A stretch of 64,000 nucleotides of DNA from Kangiella shandongensis (GTDB lineage: Bacteria; Pseudomonadota; Gammaproteobacteria; Enterobacterales; Kangiellaceae), in contig NZ_JACNML010000003.1 of NCBI RefSeq assembly GCF_020005365.1, forward strand, positions 1-64,000, given 5' to 3'. Position numbers and translations under genes: made by a program. Below the pieces are notes generated by a model. That model was given only the letters and a program-made list of their open reading frames with translations, searched no databases and was not told where the DNA came from. How positions within the stretch are numbered: position 1 is the stretch's first letter; each line of letters starts with the position of its first letter. Shown here piece by piece: positions 37,535 to 46,264 of this stretch.

Positions 37535-38671
37535 ATGATTCTGACAGAAGAACAAACAATGATTCAGGACATGGCCCGTGGCTATGTCCAGGAACGTATT
37601 GCCCCGTTTTCTGAAGAGTGGGACAAAAACAAAACCTTTCCGGCCGAGGCCTTACAAGGCTTGGGCGAGCTGGGTTTTTACGGCATGCTAGTGCCCGAGC
37701 AATGGGGCGGCAGTGAAATTGGTTATACCGCCGCGGCTCTAGTGCTGGAAGAAATTGCCGCCGGTGATGGCGCCTGTTCGACGATAATTTCCGTAACTAA
37801 TTCCGTAGGCTGTATGCCAATCTTAAATTACGGTACCGACGAGCAAAAAGAAAAGTTCTTAAAACCAATGGCTTCAGGCCAAGCTTTAGGTGCTTTCTGC
37901 CTGACCGAGCCGCATGCCGGCTCTGATGCTGCGGACCTTAAAACCAAGGCTGTGAAAGAAGGCGACCATTTCGTCCTTAATGGCGTAAAACAGTTTATTA
38001 CTTCAGGTAAAAACGGTGACATCGCTATCGTATTTGCAATAACCGATCCCAGCGCCGGTAAAAAAGGTATTAGTGCCTTTATCGTACCAACAGACACACC
38101 GGGGTATGTTGTCGCTAATATCGAAGATAAGATGGGACAAAACGCTTCCGATACAGCTCAAATCGTTTTTGAAGACTGCAAAGTCCCGGCTGAAAACCTG
38201 CTGGGCAAGGAAGGCGAAGGCTATAAAATTGCCCTTTCCGGCCTTGAAGGTGGTCGTATTGGTATTGCGGCACAGTCAGTCGGTATGGCGCGTGCAGCAT
38301 ATGAATACGCATTGGAGTACTCCAAAGATCGTACTTCTTTCGGCAAGCCCATTTTTCAGCATCAGGCTATTCAATTCAAACTCGCCGAAATGGCGACTCA
38401 GGTGAATGCCGCGCGTAATATGGTGCTAAACGCCGCCGAACTGCGCGATGCCGGGAAGCCATGCCTGAAAGAAGCCTGTATGGCGAAATTATTCGCTTCT
38501 GAAACAGCGGAAAAAGTTTGCTCAGAAGCGATTCAGGTTCTAGGTGGCTACGGCTACTTAAAAGACTACCCTGTCGAAAGAATTTATCGCGACGTTCGTA
38601 TTTCGCAAATCTACGAAGGCACCAGCGAAGTCCAGAAAATGGTTATCGCTCGAGCTATTGGCTCTGAATAA
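37535..38671 (+). CDS. Acyl-CoA dehydrogenase, short- or branched-chain type
   Basis: The 378-residue flavoprotein has [31 protein letters not shown] and, unlike LiuA, the catalytic glutamate in the common C-terminal position ([14 protein letters not shown]). It therefore belongs to the short/branched-chain class and not to isovaleryl-CoA dehydrogenase. Its place between the thiolase and liuB suggests a substrate from valine or isoleucine breakdown, or butyryl-CoA, but the sequence does not decide. No clear ribosome-binding site precedes the ATG, which directly follows a palindromic repeat. Confidence 0.88.
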   Translation: MILTEEQTMIQDMARGYVQERIAPFSEEWDKNKTFPAEALQGLGELGFYGMLVPEQWGGSEIGYTAAALVLEEIAAGDGACSTIISVTNSVGCMPILNYGTDEQKEKFLKPMASGQALGAFCLTEPHAGSDAADLKTKAVKEGDHFVLNGVKQFITSGKNGDIAIVFAITDPSAGKKGISAFIVPTDTPGYVVANIEDKMGQNASDTAQIVFEDCKVPAENLLGKEGEGYKIALSGLEGGRIGIAAQSVGMARAAYEYALEYSKDRTSFGKPIFQHQAIQFKLAEMATQVNAARNMVLNAAELRDAGKPCLKEACMAKLFASETAEKVCSEAIQVLGGYGYLKDYPVERIYRDVRISQIYEGTSEVQKMVIARAIGSE

Positions 38672-38721
38672 ACGGTGTCGTTAGAACTACGGCTGAAAAG
38701 ATTTCATACTAAGGATTCAAT

Positions 38722-40332
38722 ATGCCAGTAATTAAATCTTCAATTAATTCGCGTAGCGCGTCATTTATTGAAAACTCCGAAGCGATGAGCGCTTTGGTCG
38801 ATGACTTACGCGATAAGATGGAATACATCACACAAGGTGGTGGTCCTAAGTATCAGGAAAAACACCTTTCACGTGGCAAGCTGTTACCGCGTGACCGTGT
38901 ACGTAAACTATTGGATGTGGGCTCTCCATTTCTGGAGATTTCACAAATGGCGGCATGGGACATGTATGACAACAAGGTTCCAGCAGCAGGCTTGATTGCT
39001 GGTATTGGTCGTGTCTCTGGTGTTGAGTGCATGATCGTGGCAAATGATGCCACGGTTAAAGGTGGTACCTATTTCCCGGAAACAGTAAAAAAACACCTTC
39101 GTGCCCAGGAGATTGCTGAAGAAAATAACCTGCCCTGTATTTACCTGGTTGATTCTGGTGGTGCAAACCTGCCGCAGCAGGACGAAGTATTCCCGGACAA
39201 AGATCACTTTGGCCGCATTTTCTATAATCAGGCCAACATGTCGGCAAAAGGCATTCCTCAAATTGCGGTAGTGATGGGCTCCTGTACAGCCGGTGGCGCT
39301 TACGTTCCAGCCATGGCCGACGAATCTATCATCGTTAAAGAACAAGGCACTATCTTCTTAGGTGGCCCACCTCTGGTGAAAGCAGCAACCGGTGAAGTGG
39401 TATCGAGCGAAGACTTAGGCGGTGCTGATGTTCACTGTAAAACATCCGGCGTAACGGATCACTATGCGGTTAACGACGAACATGCTCTAAAATTAGCACG
39501 CCAGGTGGTGTCCAACCTAAACAGGAAAAAAGAGCCTTTTGTCACGGTTAAGAAACCAATCGAGCCTCTGTACCCCACAGAAGAGCTATACGGTGTGATC
39601 AATAAAGATCCGCGTAAGCCATTCGATATTCGTGAAATTATTGCTCGTGTTGTTGATGGTTCAGAGTTGGATGAATTTAAAGCGATGTACGGCACCACGC
39701 TCATCTGTGGTTTCGCGCGAATTCACGGCTACCCTGTCGGTATCGTTGCTAATAACGGTATTTTATTTTCAGAGTCTGCACAAAAAGGCGCACACTTTAT
39801 CGAGCTATGTTCTCAGCGCGGTATTCCTCTCGTATTCCTGCAGAATATTACTGGTTTTATGGTTGGGCGAAAGTACGAAAACGAAGGTATTGCCAAACAC
39901 GGTGCCAAAATGGTGACAGCTGTAGCCTGCGCCAAAGTACCCAAGTTCACCGTTATTGTCGGTGGTAGTTTTGGCGCTGGTAACTATGGTATGTGTGGTC
40001 GGGCTTATAGTCCTAAATTCTTGTGGATGTGGCCAAATGCTCGGATCTCTGTGATGGGCGGCGAACAGGCGGCAAATGTATTAGCGCAAATTAAGCGTGA
40101 TAACTTCGAACGCCGTGGTGAAGACATGTGGTCAGACGAAGAAGAGAAAGCCTTTAAGAAACCGATTGAAGACCAGTACGAAAAACAGGGCCATCCCTAT
40201 TACTCAAGCGCACGCTTATGGGATGATGGCATCATTGATCCAGCCGATACTCGTATGGTCCTAGGTCTTGGTTTATCCGCAGCAATGAACAAAGAAGCCG
40301 AAGAAACTAAATTCGGCGTCTTCAGAATGTAA
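38722..40332 (+). CDS. liuB: Methylcrotonyl-CoA carboxylase, carboxyltransferase subunit
   Basis: This 536-residue subunit moves the carboxyl group from biotin to 3-methylcrotonyl-CoA. It contains the two crotonase-like halves of the carboxyltransferase family with oxyanion glycines in [14 protein letters not shown] and [33 protein letters not shown] is the usual N-terminal block. It follows AAGGA, and its partner liuD is two genes downstream. Confidence 0.96.
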   Translation: MPVIKSSINSRSASFIENSEAMSALVDDLRDKMEYITQGGGPKYQEKHLSRGKLLPRDRVRKLLDVGSPFLEISQMAAWDMYDNKVPAAGLIAGIGRVSGVECMIVANDATVKGGTYFPETVKKHLRAQEIAEENNLPCIYLVDSGGANLPQQDEVFPDKDHFGRIFYNQANMSAKGIPQIAVVMGSCTAGGAYVPAMADESIIVKEQGTIFLGGPPLVKAATGEVVSSEDLGGADVHCKTSGVTDHYAVNDEHALKLARQVVSNLNRKKEPFVTVKKPIEPLYPTEELYGVINKDPRKPFDIREIIARVVDGSELDEFKAMYGTTLICGFARIHGYPVGIVANNGILFSESAQKGAHFIELCSQRGIPLVFLQNITGFMVGRKYENEGIAKHGAKMVTAVACAKVPKFTVIVGGSFGAGNYGMCGRAYSPKFLWMWPNARISVMGGEQAANVLAQIKRDNFERRGEDMWSDEEEKAFKKPIEDQYEKQGHPYYSSARLWDDGIIDPADTRMVLGLGLSAAMNKEAEETKFGVFRM

Positions 40333-40347
40333 GGTGGACCTTTTAAT

Positions 40348-41196
40348 ATGACTAAGTCTATGAGTGAAGCACTGAACATCTCAATTGATACTAAAGAACT
40401 AGGTTCCGAAGGTCGTGGAGTTGGTAGAATTACGCTAACTCGCGGCGAGATCCATAATGCCTTTGATGATCAGTTGATTGAAGATTTAACCAATGCTTTT
40501 CGTCGACTGGAAGCGAATCCAAGCGTAGAGGTCGTTGTTCTACAGGCGGAAGGAAAAAGCTTCTCAGCTGGCGCAGATTTGAACTGGATGCGCCGTATGG
40601 CAGATTACACCTGGGAAGAAAACTATAAAGACTCTCAGGGTTTGGCTGAGCTGATGCATACGATTTATACGCTAAAAAAACCGACTGTTGCAGTAGTCCA
40701 GGGCGCAGCATTTGGGGGCGGCGTTGGTTTAGTCGCCTGTTGTGATATTGTTGTCGCATCAGAACGTGCAAGCTTCTGCTTGTCAGAAGTTAAGCTCGGA
40801 CTGATACCAGCAGTAATCAGCCCGTATGTGGTTAAAGCAATCGGTGAACGCCAGGCACAACGCTACTTCTTATCCGCCGAGCGCTTTAAAGCTCCTCAAG
40901 CAGAAGAGTTCGGCCTGGTCCACGAAGTCGTCGCAGAAGATGAGTTACACAACAAAGCTGATGAAATGATTGCTGGCTTATTAGCCAATGGTCCGGAAGC
41001 TGTTCGTGCAGCCAAAGATTTGATAAAAGCTGTTGCTGGCAAAGCCATTGAGCAGGACGTATTGGATGAGACAGCCAAGCGTATCGCTGATATTCGAGCC
41101 AGCGAACAAGGCAAAGAAGGTCTGAATGCATTTTTAGAAAAGCGCCCTGCTGATTGGTCAGTCGGCTCCAATAACTCTGAAAACAGCGACAGTTAA
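40348..41196 (+). CDS. liuC: Methylglutaconyl-CoA hydratase (enoyl-CoA hydratase family)
   Basis: LiuC hydrates 3-methylglutaconyl-CoA to HMG-CoA. The 282-residue crotonase-fold protein shows the oxyanion hole segments FSAGADLNWMRRM and GAAFGGGVGLVACCDIV, then LSEVKLGLIPAVISPYV with catalytic-loop residues. The start ATG lies about 10 bp after AAGGTGG; an in-frame ATG at 40360 is possible. Substrate follows from its place between liuB and liuD. Confidence 0.92.
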   Translation: MTKSMSEALNISIDTKELGSEGRGVGRITLTRGEIHNAFDDQLIEDLTNAFRRLEANPSVEVVVLQAEGKSFSAGADLNWMRRMADYTWEENYKDSQGLAELMHTIYTLKKPTVAVVQGAAFGGGVGLVACCDIVVASERASFCLSEVKLGLIPAVISPYVVKAIGERQAQRYFLSAERFKAPQAEEFGLVHEVVAEDELHNKADEMIAGLLANGPEAVRAAKDLIKAVAGKAIEQDVLDETAKRIADIRASEQGKEGLNAFLEKRPADWSVGSNNSENSDS

Positions 41197-41206
41197 GGAA
41201 GCATTT

Positions 41207-43219
41207 ATGTTTACAAAAATATTAATTGCAAACCGTGGTGAAATCGCCTGTCGTGTGATTCAGACCGCGCAAAAATTAGGCATTCGAACGGTAGCGGTCT
41301 ATTCCGAAGCCGATAAAAACGCTCGTCACGTGGCCATGGCTGACGAAGCAATCTATCTAGGCCCTGCTCCGGCAAAAGACTCTTATCTAAAAACGGAGTT
41401 GATCATTAAGGCAGCTAAAGAAACTGGCTCACAGGCAGTCCATCCAGGCTATGGTTTCCTTTCTGAGAATGCCGACTTCGCCAAAGCGCTGGCCGAAAAT
41501 GATATTGAATTCATTGGTCCGCCGGAGGGAGCAATTATTGCCATGGGTTCAAAGTCAGCGGCAAAAGAAATCATGGAAGAAGCCGGTGTTCCTTTGGTTA
41601 AAGGTTATCACGGCGAGAATCAGGAGCCAGAATTCTTAAAGTCTCAAGCTGACGATATCGGTTATCCCGTTATTATCAAAGCTACTGCCGGTGGCGGTGG
41701 TAAAGGCATGCGTATTGTCTGGAAGGCCGAAGAGTTTGAATCAAACTTAGCTTCCTGTAAACGCGAGTCAGCGGCTTCATTCGGTGATGATAAGGTGTTA
41801 GTTGAAAAGTACATTACCAAGCCGCGTCATGTCGAAATTCAGGTGTTCGCGGATAAGCACGGTAACGCAGTTCACTTATTCGAGCGTGATTGCTCAGTGC
41901 AGCGCCGCCACCAAAAAGTGATCGAAGAAGCCCCTGCTCCAGGCATGGCTGAAGATAACCGTCAGAAGATGGGTGAAGTGGCTATTCGTGCCGCTCAAGC
42001 GATCGGTTATGTTGGTGCGGGTACGGTTGAGTTCCTGTATGACGAAGATGGTTCTTTCTACTTTATGGAAATGAATACTCGTCTACAGGTAGAGCACCCA
42101 GTTACTGAGAAAATTACGGGCCAGGACCTGGTCGAGTGGCAGCTTAAAGTGGCTGCTGGTCAGGAGTTACCAGAAAAGCAGGAAGATCTGAGAATTAACG
42201 GTCATGCGTTCGAAGTTCGTATTTATGCCGAAGATCCTCGACAGGACTTTTTGCCTGCAACAGGTTCTCTTCTGCATCTGAGTACACCGGAAGAAAGTAA
42301 CCATATCCGTATTGATACTGGTGTTCGCCAAGGTGATACCGTTTCGGTGCACTATGATCCAATGATTGCCAAGCTTATTGTTTGGGATCATGACCGAAAT
42401 GCTGCCCTCGCCCGCTTACGTGGTGCCTTAGCTCAATATCAGGTCGTTGGATTGACAACCAATGTAGAGTTCCTGTCTGCATTGGCGAGCAATCAAGCTT
42501 TCGAAGATTGTGATTTAGACACAAACTTTATTGAGCGTTACCGTGATGAATTAATTCTGGAAGATGCGCCTGCGGATGAAGACGCTTTAGTTGCTGCCAC
42601 TGTCTACCAGCTGGTACAGCGTGAGCAGGCAGCAAAAAAATCAGCCAGCCAAAGTGCGGATCCTTACTCACCATGGAATCAAGTCAGCGGCTGGAGATTG
42701 AATACGGATAATCACCACGCGTTTGAGTACATTGATTACGTTGATAGTATTCCAAACGATGTTGTGGTTACCACCCACTTCCGTGGCGATGAGTATTTAC
42801 TCGAGTTGCCTGAGAGAGAATTAAAAATCCATGCTGCCGAACTTAACGGCAGTAATTTACGCTTAGACGCAGCTGGCAAACGATTCAATGCCACAGTGGT
42901 AGATGACGGTAAAAGCCTCCATGTATTCGTGAATGGCAACTATCAGGTATTGGAGAAAGTTGAACGTGGTTTAGCTGGCGATTCCGAAGATGCCGGTGGT
43001 AGCTTAACCGCACCGATGCCGGGTACCGTTATTGAAGTGAAAGTTTCAGAAGGCGACACGGTCGAAGCCGGACAACCACTGATCATCCTTGAGGCGATGA
43101 AAATGGAGCACACCATTAATGCGCCAACGGCAGGTACCGTTGCTGAAATCCTATACTCAGCCGGTGATTTGGTTGATGATGGTGCTGAGTTATTGATACT
43201 GGATGCTGGAGAAGACTAA
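41207..43219 (+). CDS. liuD: Methylcrotonyl-CoA carboxylase, biotin carboxylase subunit
   Basis: The 670-residue protein combines a biotin carboxylase ([17 protein letters not shown] at the start, ATP-grasp loop [28 protein letters not shown]) with a C-terminal biotinyl domain whose target lysine is in LEAMKMEH, about 40 residues from the end. Length is typical of MCC alpha rather than acetyl-CoA carboxylase AccC. It follows TAAGGAAG and is 17 bp before liuE. Confidence 0.96.
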   Translation: MFTKILIANRGEIACRVIQTAQKLGIRTVAVYSEADKNARHVAMADEAIYLGPAPAKDSYLKTELIIKAAKETGSQAVHPGYGFLSENADFAKALAENDIEFIGPPEGAIIAMGSKSAAKEIMEEAGVPLVKGYHGENQEPEFLKSQADDIGYPVIIKATAGGGGKGMRIVWKAEEFESNLASCKRESAASFGDDKVLVEKYITKPRHVEIQVFADKHGNAVHLFERDCSVQRRHQKVIEEAPAPGMAEDNRQKMGEVAIRAAQAIGYVGAGTVEFLYDEDGSFYFMEMNTRLQVEHPVTEKITGQDLVEWQLKVAAGQELPEKQEDLRINGHAFEVRIYAEDPRQDFLPATGSLLHLSTPEESNHIRIDTGVRQGDTVSVHYDPMIAKLIVWDHDRNAALARLRGALAQYQVVGLTTNVEFLSALASNQAFEDCDLDTNFIERYRDELILEDAPADEDALVAATVYQLVQREQAAKKSASQSADPYSPWNQVSGWRLNTDNHHAFEYIDYVDSIPNDVVVTTHFRGDEYLLELPERELKIHAAELNGSNLRLDAAGKRFNATVVDDGKSLHVFVNGNYQVLEKVERGLAGDSEDAGGSLTAPMPGTVIEVKVSEGDTVEAGQPLIILEAMKMEHTINAPTAGTVAEILYSAGDLVDDGAELLILDAGED

Positions 43220-43236
43220 AATACCGGAGGAACCCA

Positions 43237-44178
43237 ATGGTTCTAGTAGACGATCATATTGAGAACTTACCAAGCGAGGTGCGCATTGTTGAGATGGGTC
43301 CCCGCGACGGTCTGCAAAACGAGAAGCAACCCGTTTCGACTGATGTTAAAGTTGAGCTGATTAAGCGCCTAATTAACGCTGGTGAGAAAAATATCGAAGC
43401 CACTGCATTTGTCTCACCTAAGTGGGTGCCACAAATGGCCGATCATCACGAGATGATGCAGGCGATTACACCGCTTAAAGAAGCGAATCCAGAAGTCATG
43501 TTCCCGGTACTGACGCCAAATCTGAAAGGTTTTGAAGGCGCACTTGCGGGTAATGCCGAGGAAGTCGCGGTTTTTGCAGCAGCTTCAGAAGGGTTTTCAC
43601 AGGAAAATATCAATTGTTCTATTGCAGAATCCATCGAGCGTTTTAAGCCAGTGGTAGCGGCAGCAAAAGAACACGGTATCAAAGTCCGGGGTTATGTCTC
43701 CTGCGTTCTCGGCTGCCCTTTCGATGGTGACATCGCCCCAGAGCAGGTAGCCAAAGTGGCCAAAGATTTATACGACCTGGGTTGCTATGAAATATCATTG
43801 GGCGATACCATCGGCGTCGGCACACCAGCGAAAGCAAAAGCCATGATTGAAGCGGTTACTACAGTAGTGCCCGTGGAAAAATTAGCGTGTCATTTCCACG
43901 ATACCTATGGACAAGCGCTGGCAAATCTATATGCTTGCTTAGAGCTTGGTGTCTCAACCATCGATAGCTCTGTGGCAGGATTGGGCGGCTGCCCTTATGC
44001 ACCAGGTGCAACAGGCAATGTTGCAACTGAAGATGTGATCTACATGCTGAATGGTTTAGGTATCAAAACAGGTATCGATTTAGACAAACTGGTTGATGCC
44101 GGGGTTTATATTTCGGATCAACTGGGACGCAAACCCGTGTCGCGCGTGGCGAATGCTGTTTTAGCAAAGAGAAAATAG
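43237..44178 (+). CDS. liuE: Hydroxymethylglutaryl-CoA lyase
   Basis: LiuE splits HMG-CoA into acetyl-CoA and acetoacetate. The 313-residue TIM-barrel protein has the metal-binding [12 protein letters not shown] start, [13 protein letters not shown] with metal histidines, and the signature [19 protein letters not shown] containing the catalytic cysteine. A GGAGGA ribosome-binding site precedes it. It completes the C5 part of leucine catabolism in this operon. Confidence 0.96.
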   Translation: MVLVDDHIENLPSEVRIVEMGPRDGLQNEKQPVSTDVKVELIKRLINAGEKNIEATAFVSPKWVPQMADHHEMMQAITPLKEANPEVMFPVLTPNLKGFEGALAGNAEEVAVFAAASEGFSQENINCSIAESIERFKPVVAAAKEHGIKVRGYVSCVLGCPFDGDIAPEQVAKVAKDLYDLGCYEISLGDTIGVGTPAKAKAMIEAVTTVVPVEKLACHFHDTYGQALANLYACLELGVSTIDSSVAGLGGCPYAPGATGNVATEDVIYMLNGLGIKTGIDLDKLVDAGVYISDQLGRKPVSRVANAVLAKRK

Positions 44179-44236
44179 CAGCACCAATATCGTTAGCGTC
44201 AAACAAAATACTCTTAAAATATGACGAGGAATTAAA

Positions 44237-44941
44237 ATGTCAGGTTTTAATAAAGTCGTAAATAGTTACGAAGAAGCATTAGAAGGCTTCAAAGATGATA
44301 TGACCGTCATGGTTGGCGGTTTTGGCCTTTGCGGTATTCCGGAAGGCCTTATCGAGCAAGTCCACCAGTTGGGCGCTAAAGGCCTAACTGCGATTTCCAA
44401 CAACGCCGGTGTTGATGGCTTTGGTCTGGGTAAATGGTTAGACAAGCGCCAAATCAGCACCATGATCGGCTCTTATGTTGGCGAGAACGAGCTGTTCGAA
44501 AAATTACTACTGTCTGGTGAGATGGAAGTGATTCTAACGCCACAGGGTACGCTGGCTGAGAAAATCCGTGCTGGCGGTGCTGGTATTCCAGCTTTCTTTA
44601 CTGCGACAGGCTTCGGCACTCAAGTAGCCGAAGGTAAGGAAACTCGTAACATCGATGGTCGTGACTATGTCCTTGAACCTTCGTTGACAGCTGACTTTGC
44701 GCTGGTTAAAGCGTGGAAGGCGGACACCATGGGTAACTTGATCTTCAACAAAACTGCCATGAACTTTAACCCGATGATGGCGACTGCCGGTAAAATAACC
44801 GTAGCTGAAGTTGAAGAAATCGTTGAACCGGGTGAACTGGATCCTAACTTTATCCATACGCCTGGTATCTATGTTCAACGCGTCATCAAAGGCGACAAAT
44901 TTGAAAAACGTATTGAACAACGTACTGTTAAACAATCATAA
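44237..44941 (+). CDS. scoA: 3-oxoacid CoA-transferase subunit A
   Basis: This 234-residue alpha subunit of a CoA-transferase carries the signature [14 protein letters not shown] and the block [22 protein letters not shown]. With subunit B it moves CoA from succinyl-CoA to acetoacetate, so the product of LiuE can enter the thiolase step. It stands in the place of the liuF-liuG genes of other liu operons. It starts after GAGGAA, 58 bp after liuE. Confidence 0.93.
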   Translation: MSGFNKVVNSYEEALEGFKDDMTVMVGGFGLCGIPEGLIEQVHQLGAKGLTAISNNAGVDGFGLGKWLDKRQISTMIGSYVGENELFEKLLLSGEMEVILTPQGTLAEKIRAGGAGIPAFFTATGFGTQVAEGKETRNIDGRDYVLEPSLTADFALVKAWKADTMGNLIFNKTAMNFNPMMATAGKITVAEVEEIVEPGELDPNFIHTPGIYVQRVIKGDKFEKRIEQRTVKQS

Positions 44942-44952
44942 GGAGCGCAATC

Positions 44953-45609
44953 ATGGCACTATCACGTGAACAAATCGCCATGCGAGTGGCGCAAGAATTA
45001 GAAGACGGTTTCTACGTAAACTTGGGTATTGGTATCCCTACCCTGGTCGCAAACTATGTTCCTAAAGGCGTCGAAGTGATGATGCAGTCGGAAAATGGTT
45101 TGCTGGGTATGGGCGAATTTCCTACCGAAGAAACTATCGACCCTGACTTAATCAACGCCGGTAAGCAAACGGTAACTGCCGCAACAGGCGCAGCCTTCTT
45201 CTCTTCAGCAGAAAGCTTTGCCATGATTCGCGGTGGTCATGTCGACCTTACCGTACTGGGTGCTTTCGAAGTGGATCAGGAAGGTAATATTGCCTCGTGG
45301 ATGATTCCAGGCAAACTGGTCAAAGGCATGGGCGGTGCAATGGACCTAGTGGCAGGCGCTGAAAACATCATCGTCACCATGACTCACGCCAATAAGCACG
45401 GCAAGTCCAAAATCCTTAAAAAATGTACATTACCTTTAACCGGTGCACAGTGCATTAAGCGAGTAATTACAGAACTTGCACTGATGGAAATAAAAGACGG
45501 CGCCTTCCACCTTGTAGAACGCGCACCAGGCGTATCGGTAGAAGAAATACAAGAAAAAACAGAAGCGGATCTAGTTATTCCAGACAACGTTCCAGAAATG
45601 AACGTTTAA
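44953..45609 (+). CDS. scoB: 3-oxoacid CoA-transferase subunit B
   Basis: The 218-residue beta subunit has the active-site glutamate in MQSENGLLGMG and the conserved GIGIPTLVANYVP and GGHVDLTVLGAFEVD blocks. It starts 11 bp after scoA behind TAAGGAG, as expected for stoichiometric subunits. It is the last recognisable gene of the liu operon. No classic terminator follows, but a palindromic repeat (copy C) lies right after the stop. Confidence 0.94.
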   Translation: MALSREQIAMRVAQELEDGFYVNLGIGIPTLVANYVPKGVEVMMQSENGLLGMGEFPTEETIDPDLINAGKQTVTAATGAAFFSSAESFAMIRGGHVDLTVLGAFEVDQEGNIASWMIPGKLVKGMGGAMDLVAGAENIIVTMTHANKHGKSKILKKCTLPLTGAQCIKRVITELALMEIKDGAFHLVERAPGVSVEEIQEKTEADLVIPDNVPEMNV

Positions 45610-45620
45610 CTTGGTGCACT

Positions 45621-45708
45621 CGGTGTGACTTTGTTAAAAACAGACTGAAATGCTCATTTATAACTTATAAACTGCGCGTTTTCGTCACGTTTTTTCCTCG
45701 TCACACCG
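45621..45708 (+). repeat. Palindromic element, copy C
   Basis: The core 45633-45697 runs from GTTAAAAAC to GTTTTTTCC, in the same orientation as copy A. Central TTTATAA-C-TTATAAA (45657-45671) forms the loop stem. Outer arms CGGTGTGAC (45621-45629) and GTCACACCG (45700-45708) are perfect. It shares AAATG, CTCAT and ACTGCGC segments with copy B read on its reverse strand. Confidence 0.72.
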
Positions 45709-45876
45709 TCGTTCGCTTCGTTAAATATAATGGAAATATTAAAAAACGTTATAAAGCCAAGCTACTCTAGAACAACATTCTGGTATTGTAGGAAAGCCCC
45801 ATGATGGTGAAATGCCATCTATATATTCTACTAAGTGCGGAGAGTCGCAGTCTAATTTCATTTCTTACCAGGTTTG

Positions 45877-46038
45877 ATGAAAACTAGTAATTCAGTATAT
45901 AGAATTACCAAACAAGACCTTTCGAGTATCAAAAATAATAGCAATTTAAAACAGGACGTTTTGAATAGCGAAATTCAGACCATGGATGGGATGTATTTCA
46001 CGGTACCCGATGGGGCAGACCCTGCGTTAAGTGATTGA
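45877..46038 (+). CDS. Possible small ORF, 53 residues, unknown
   Basis: ATG at 45877 lies four bases after AGG and opens a 53-codon frame ending TGA. The product starts MKTSNSVYRITKQDLSS and ends MYFTVPDGADPALSD, hydrophilic with no signal peptide. It does not resemble a family I know. It could be a real small protein or a remnant of a larger lost gene, since it lies in a repeat-rich gap. Confidence 0.3.
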   Translation: MKTSNSVYRITKQDLSSIKNNSNLKQDVLNSEIQTMDGMYFTVPDGADPALSD

Positions 46039-46264
46039 TTAAATCCGAAGGAAGTTATACGCAGTATAGCCTTTCTTTTGGTTCCTTTTCTCTCAGCGAC
46101 CTTAGGGAATGCCCATGGTACAAAAAAGGAACAAAGACAAGCCCCCCCTGCAACACTTATTTACATTTTACTACCCTCCTCCACTAGAAATTGTCTTCCA
46201 TCCCTTTATATTGTTTGCTGGAAAATTTTAATACGAGTAAGACAGAACATTTCAGGGGATAACC

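Larger units (their letters stand above)
45610..46264. other. Intergenic region between the liu operon and the S46 peptidase gene
   Basis: The 655-bp stretch contains palindromic copy C near its left end, a possible 53-codon ORF (45877-46038), and the inverted repeat GTTCCTTTT (46081-46089) with AAAAGGAAC (46124-46132). No protein family is recognised. It may be a graveyard of repeats and gene remnants. Confidence 0.5.

Noticed and set aside
38941-39345. 134-codon frame antisense to liuB
   Set aside because: It is opposite a conserved enzyme gene, with no ribosome-binding site or recognisable product.
44534-44935. 133-codon frame antisense to scoA
   Set aside because: Shadow of a conserved gene; no independent evidence.
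46075-46136. Inverted repeat as a terminator
   Set aside because: The arms are only 9 bp with a 34-nt loop and no suitable gene ends there.
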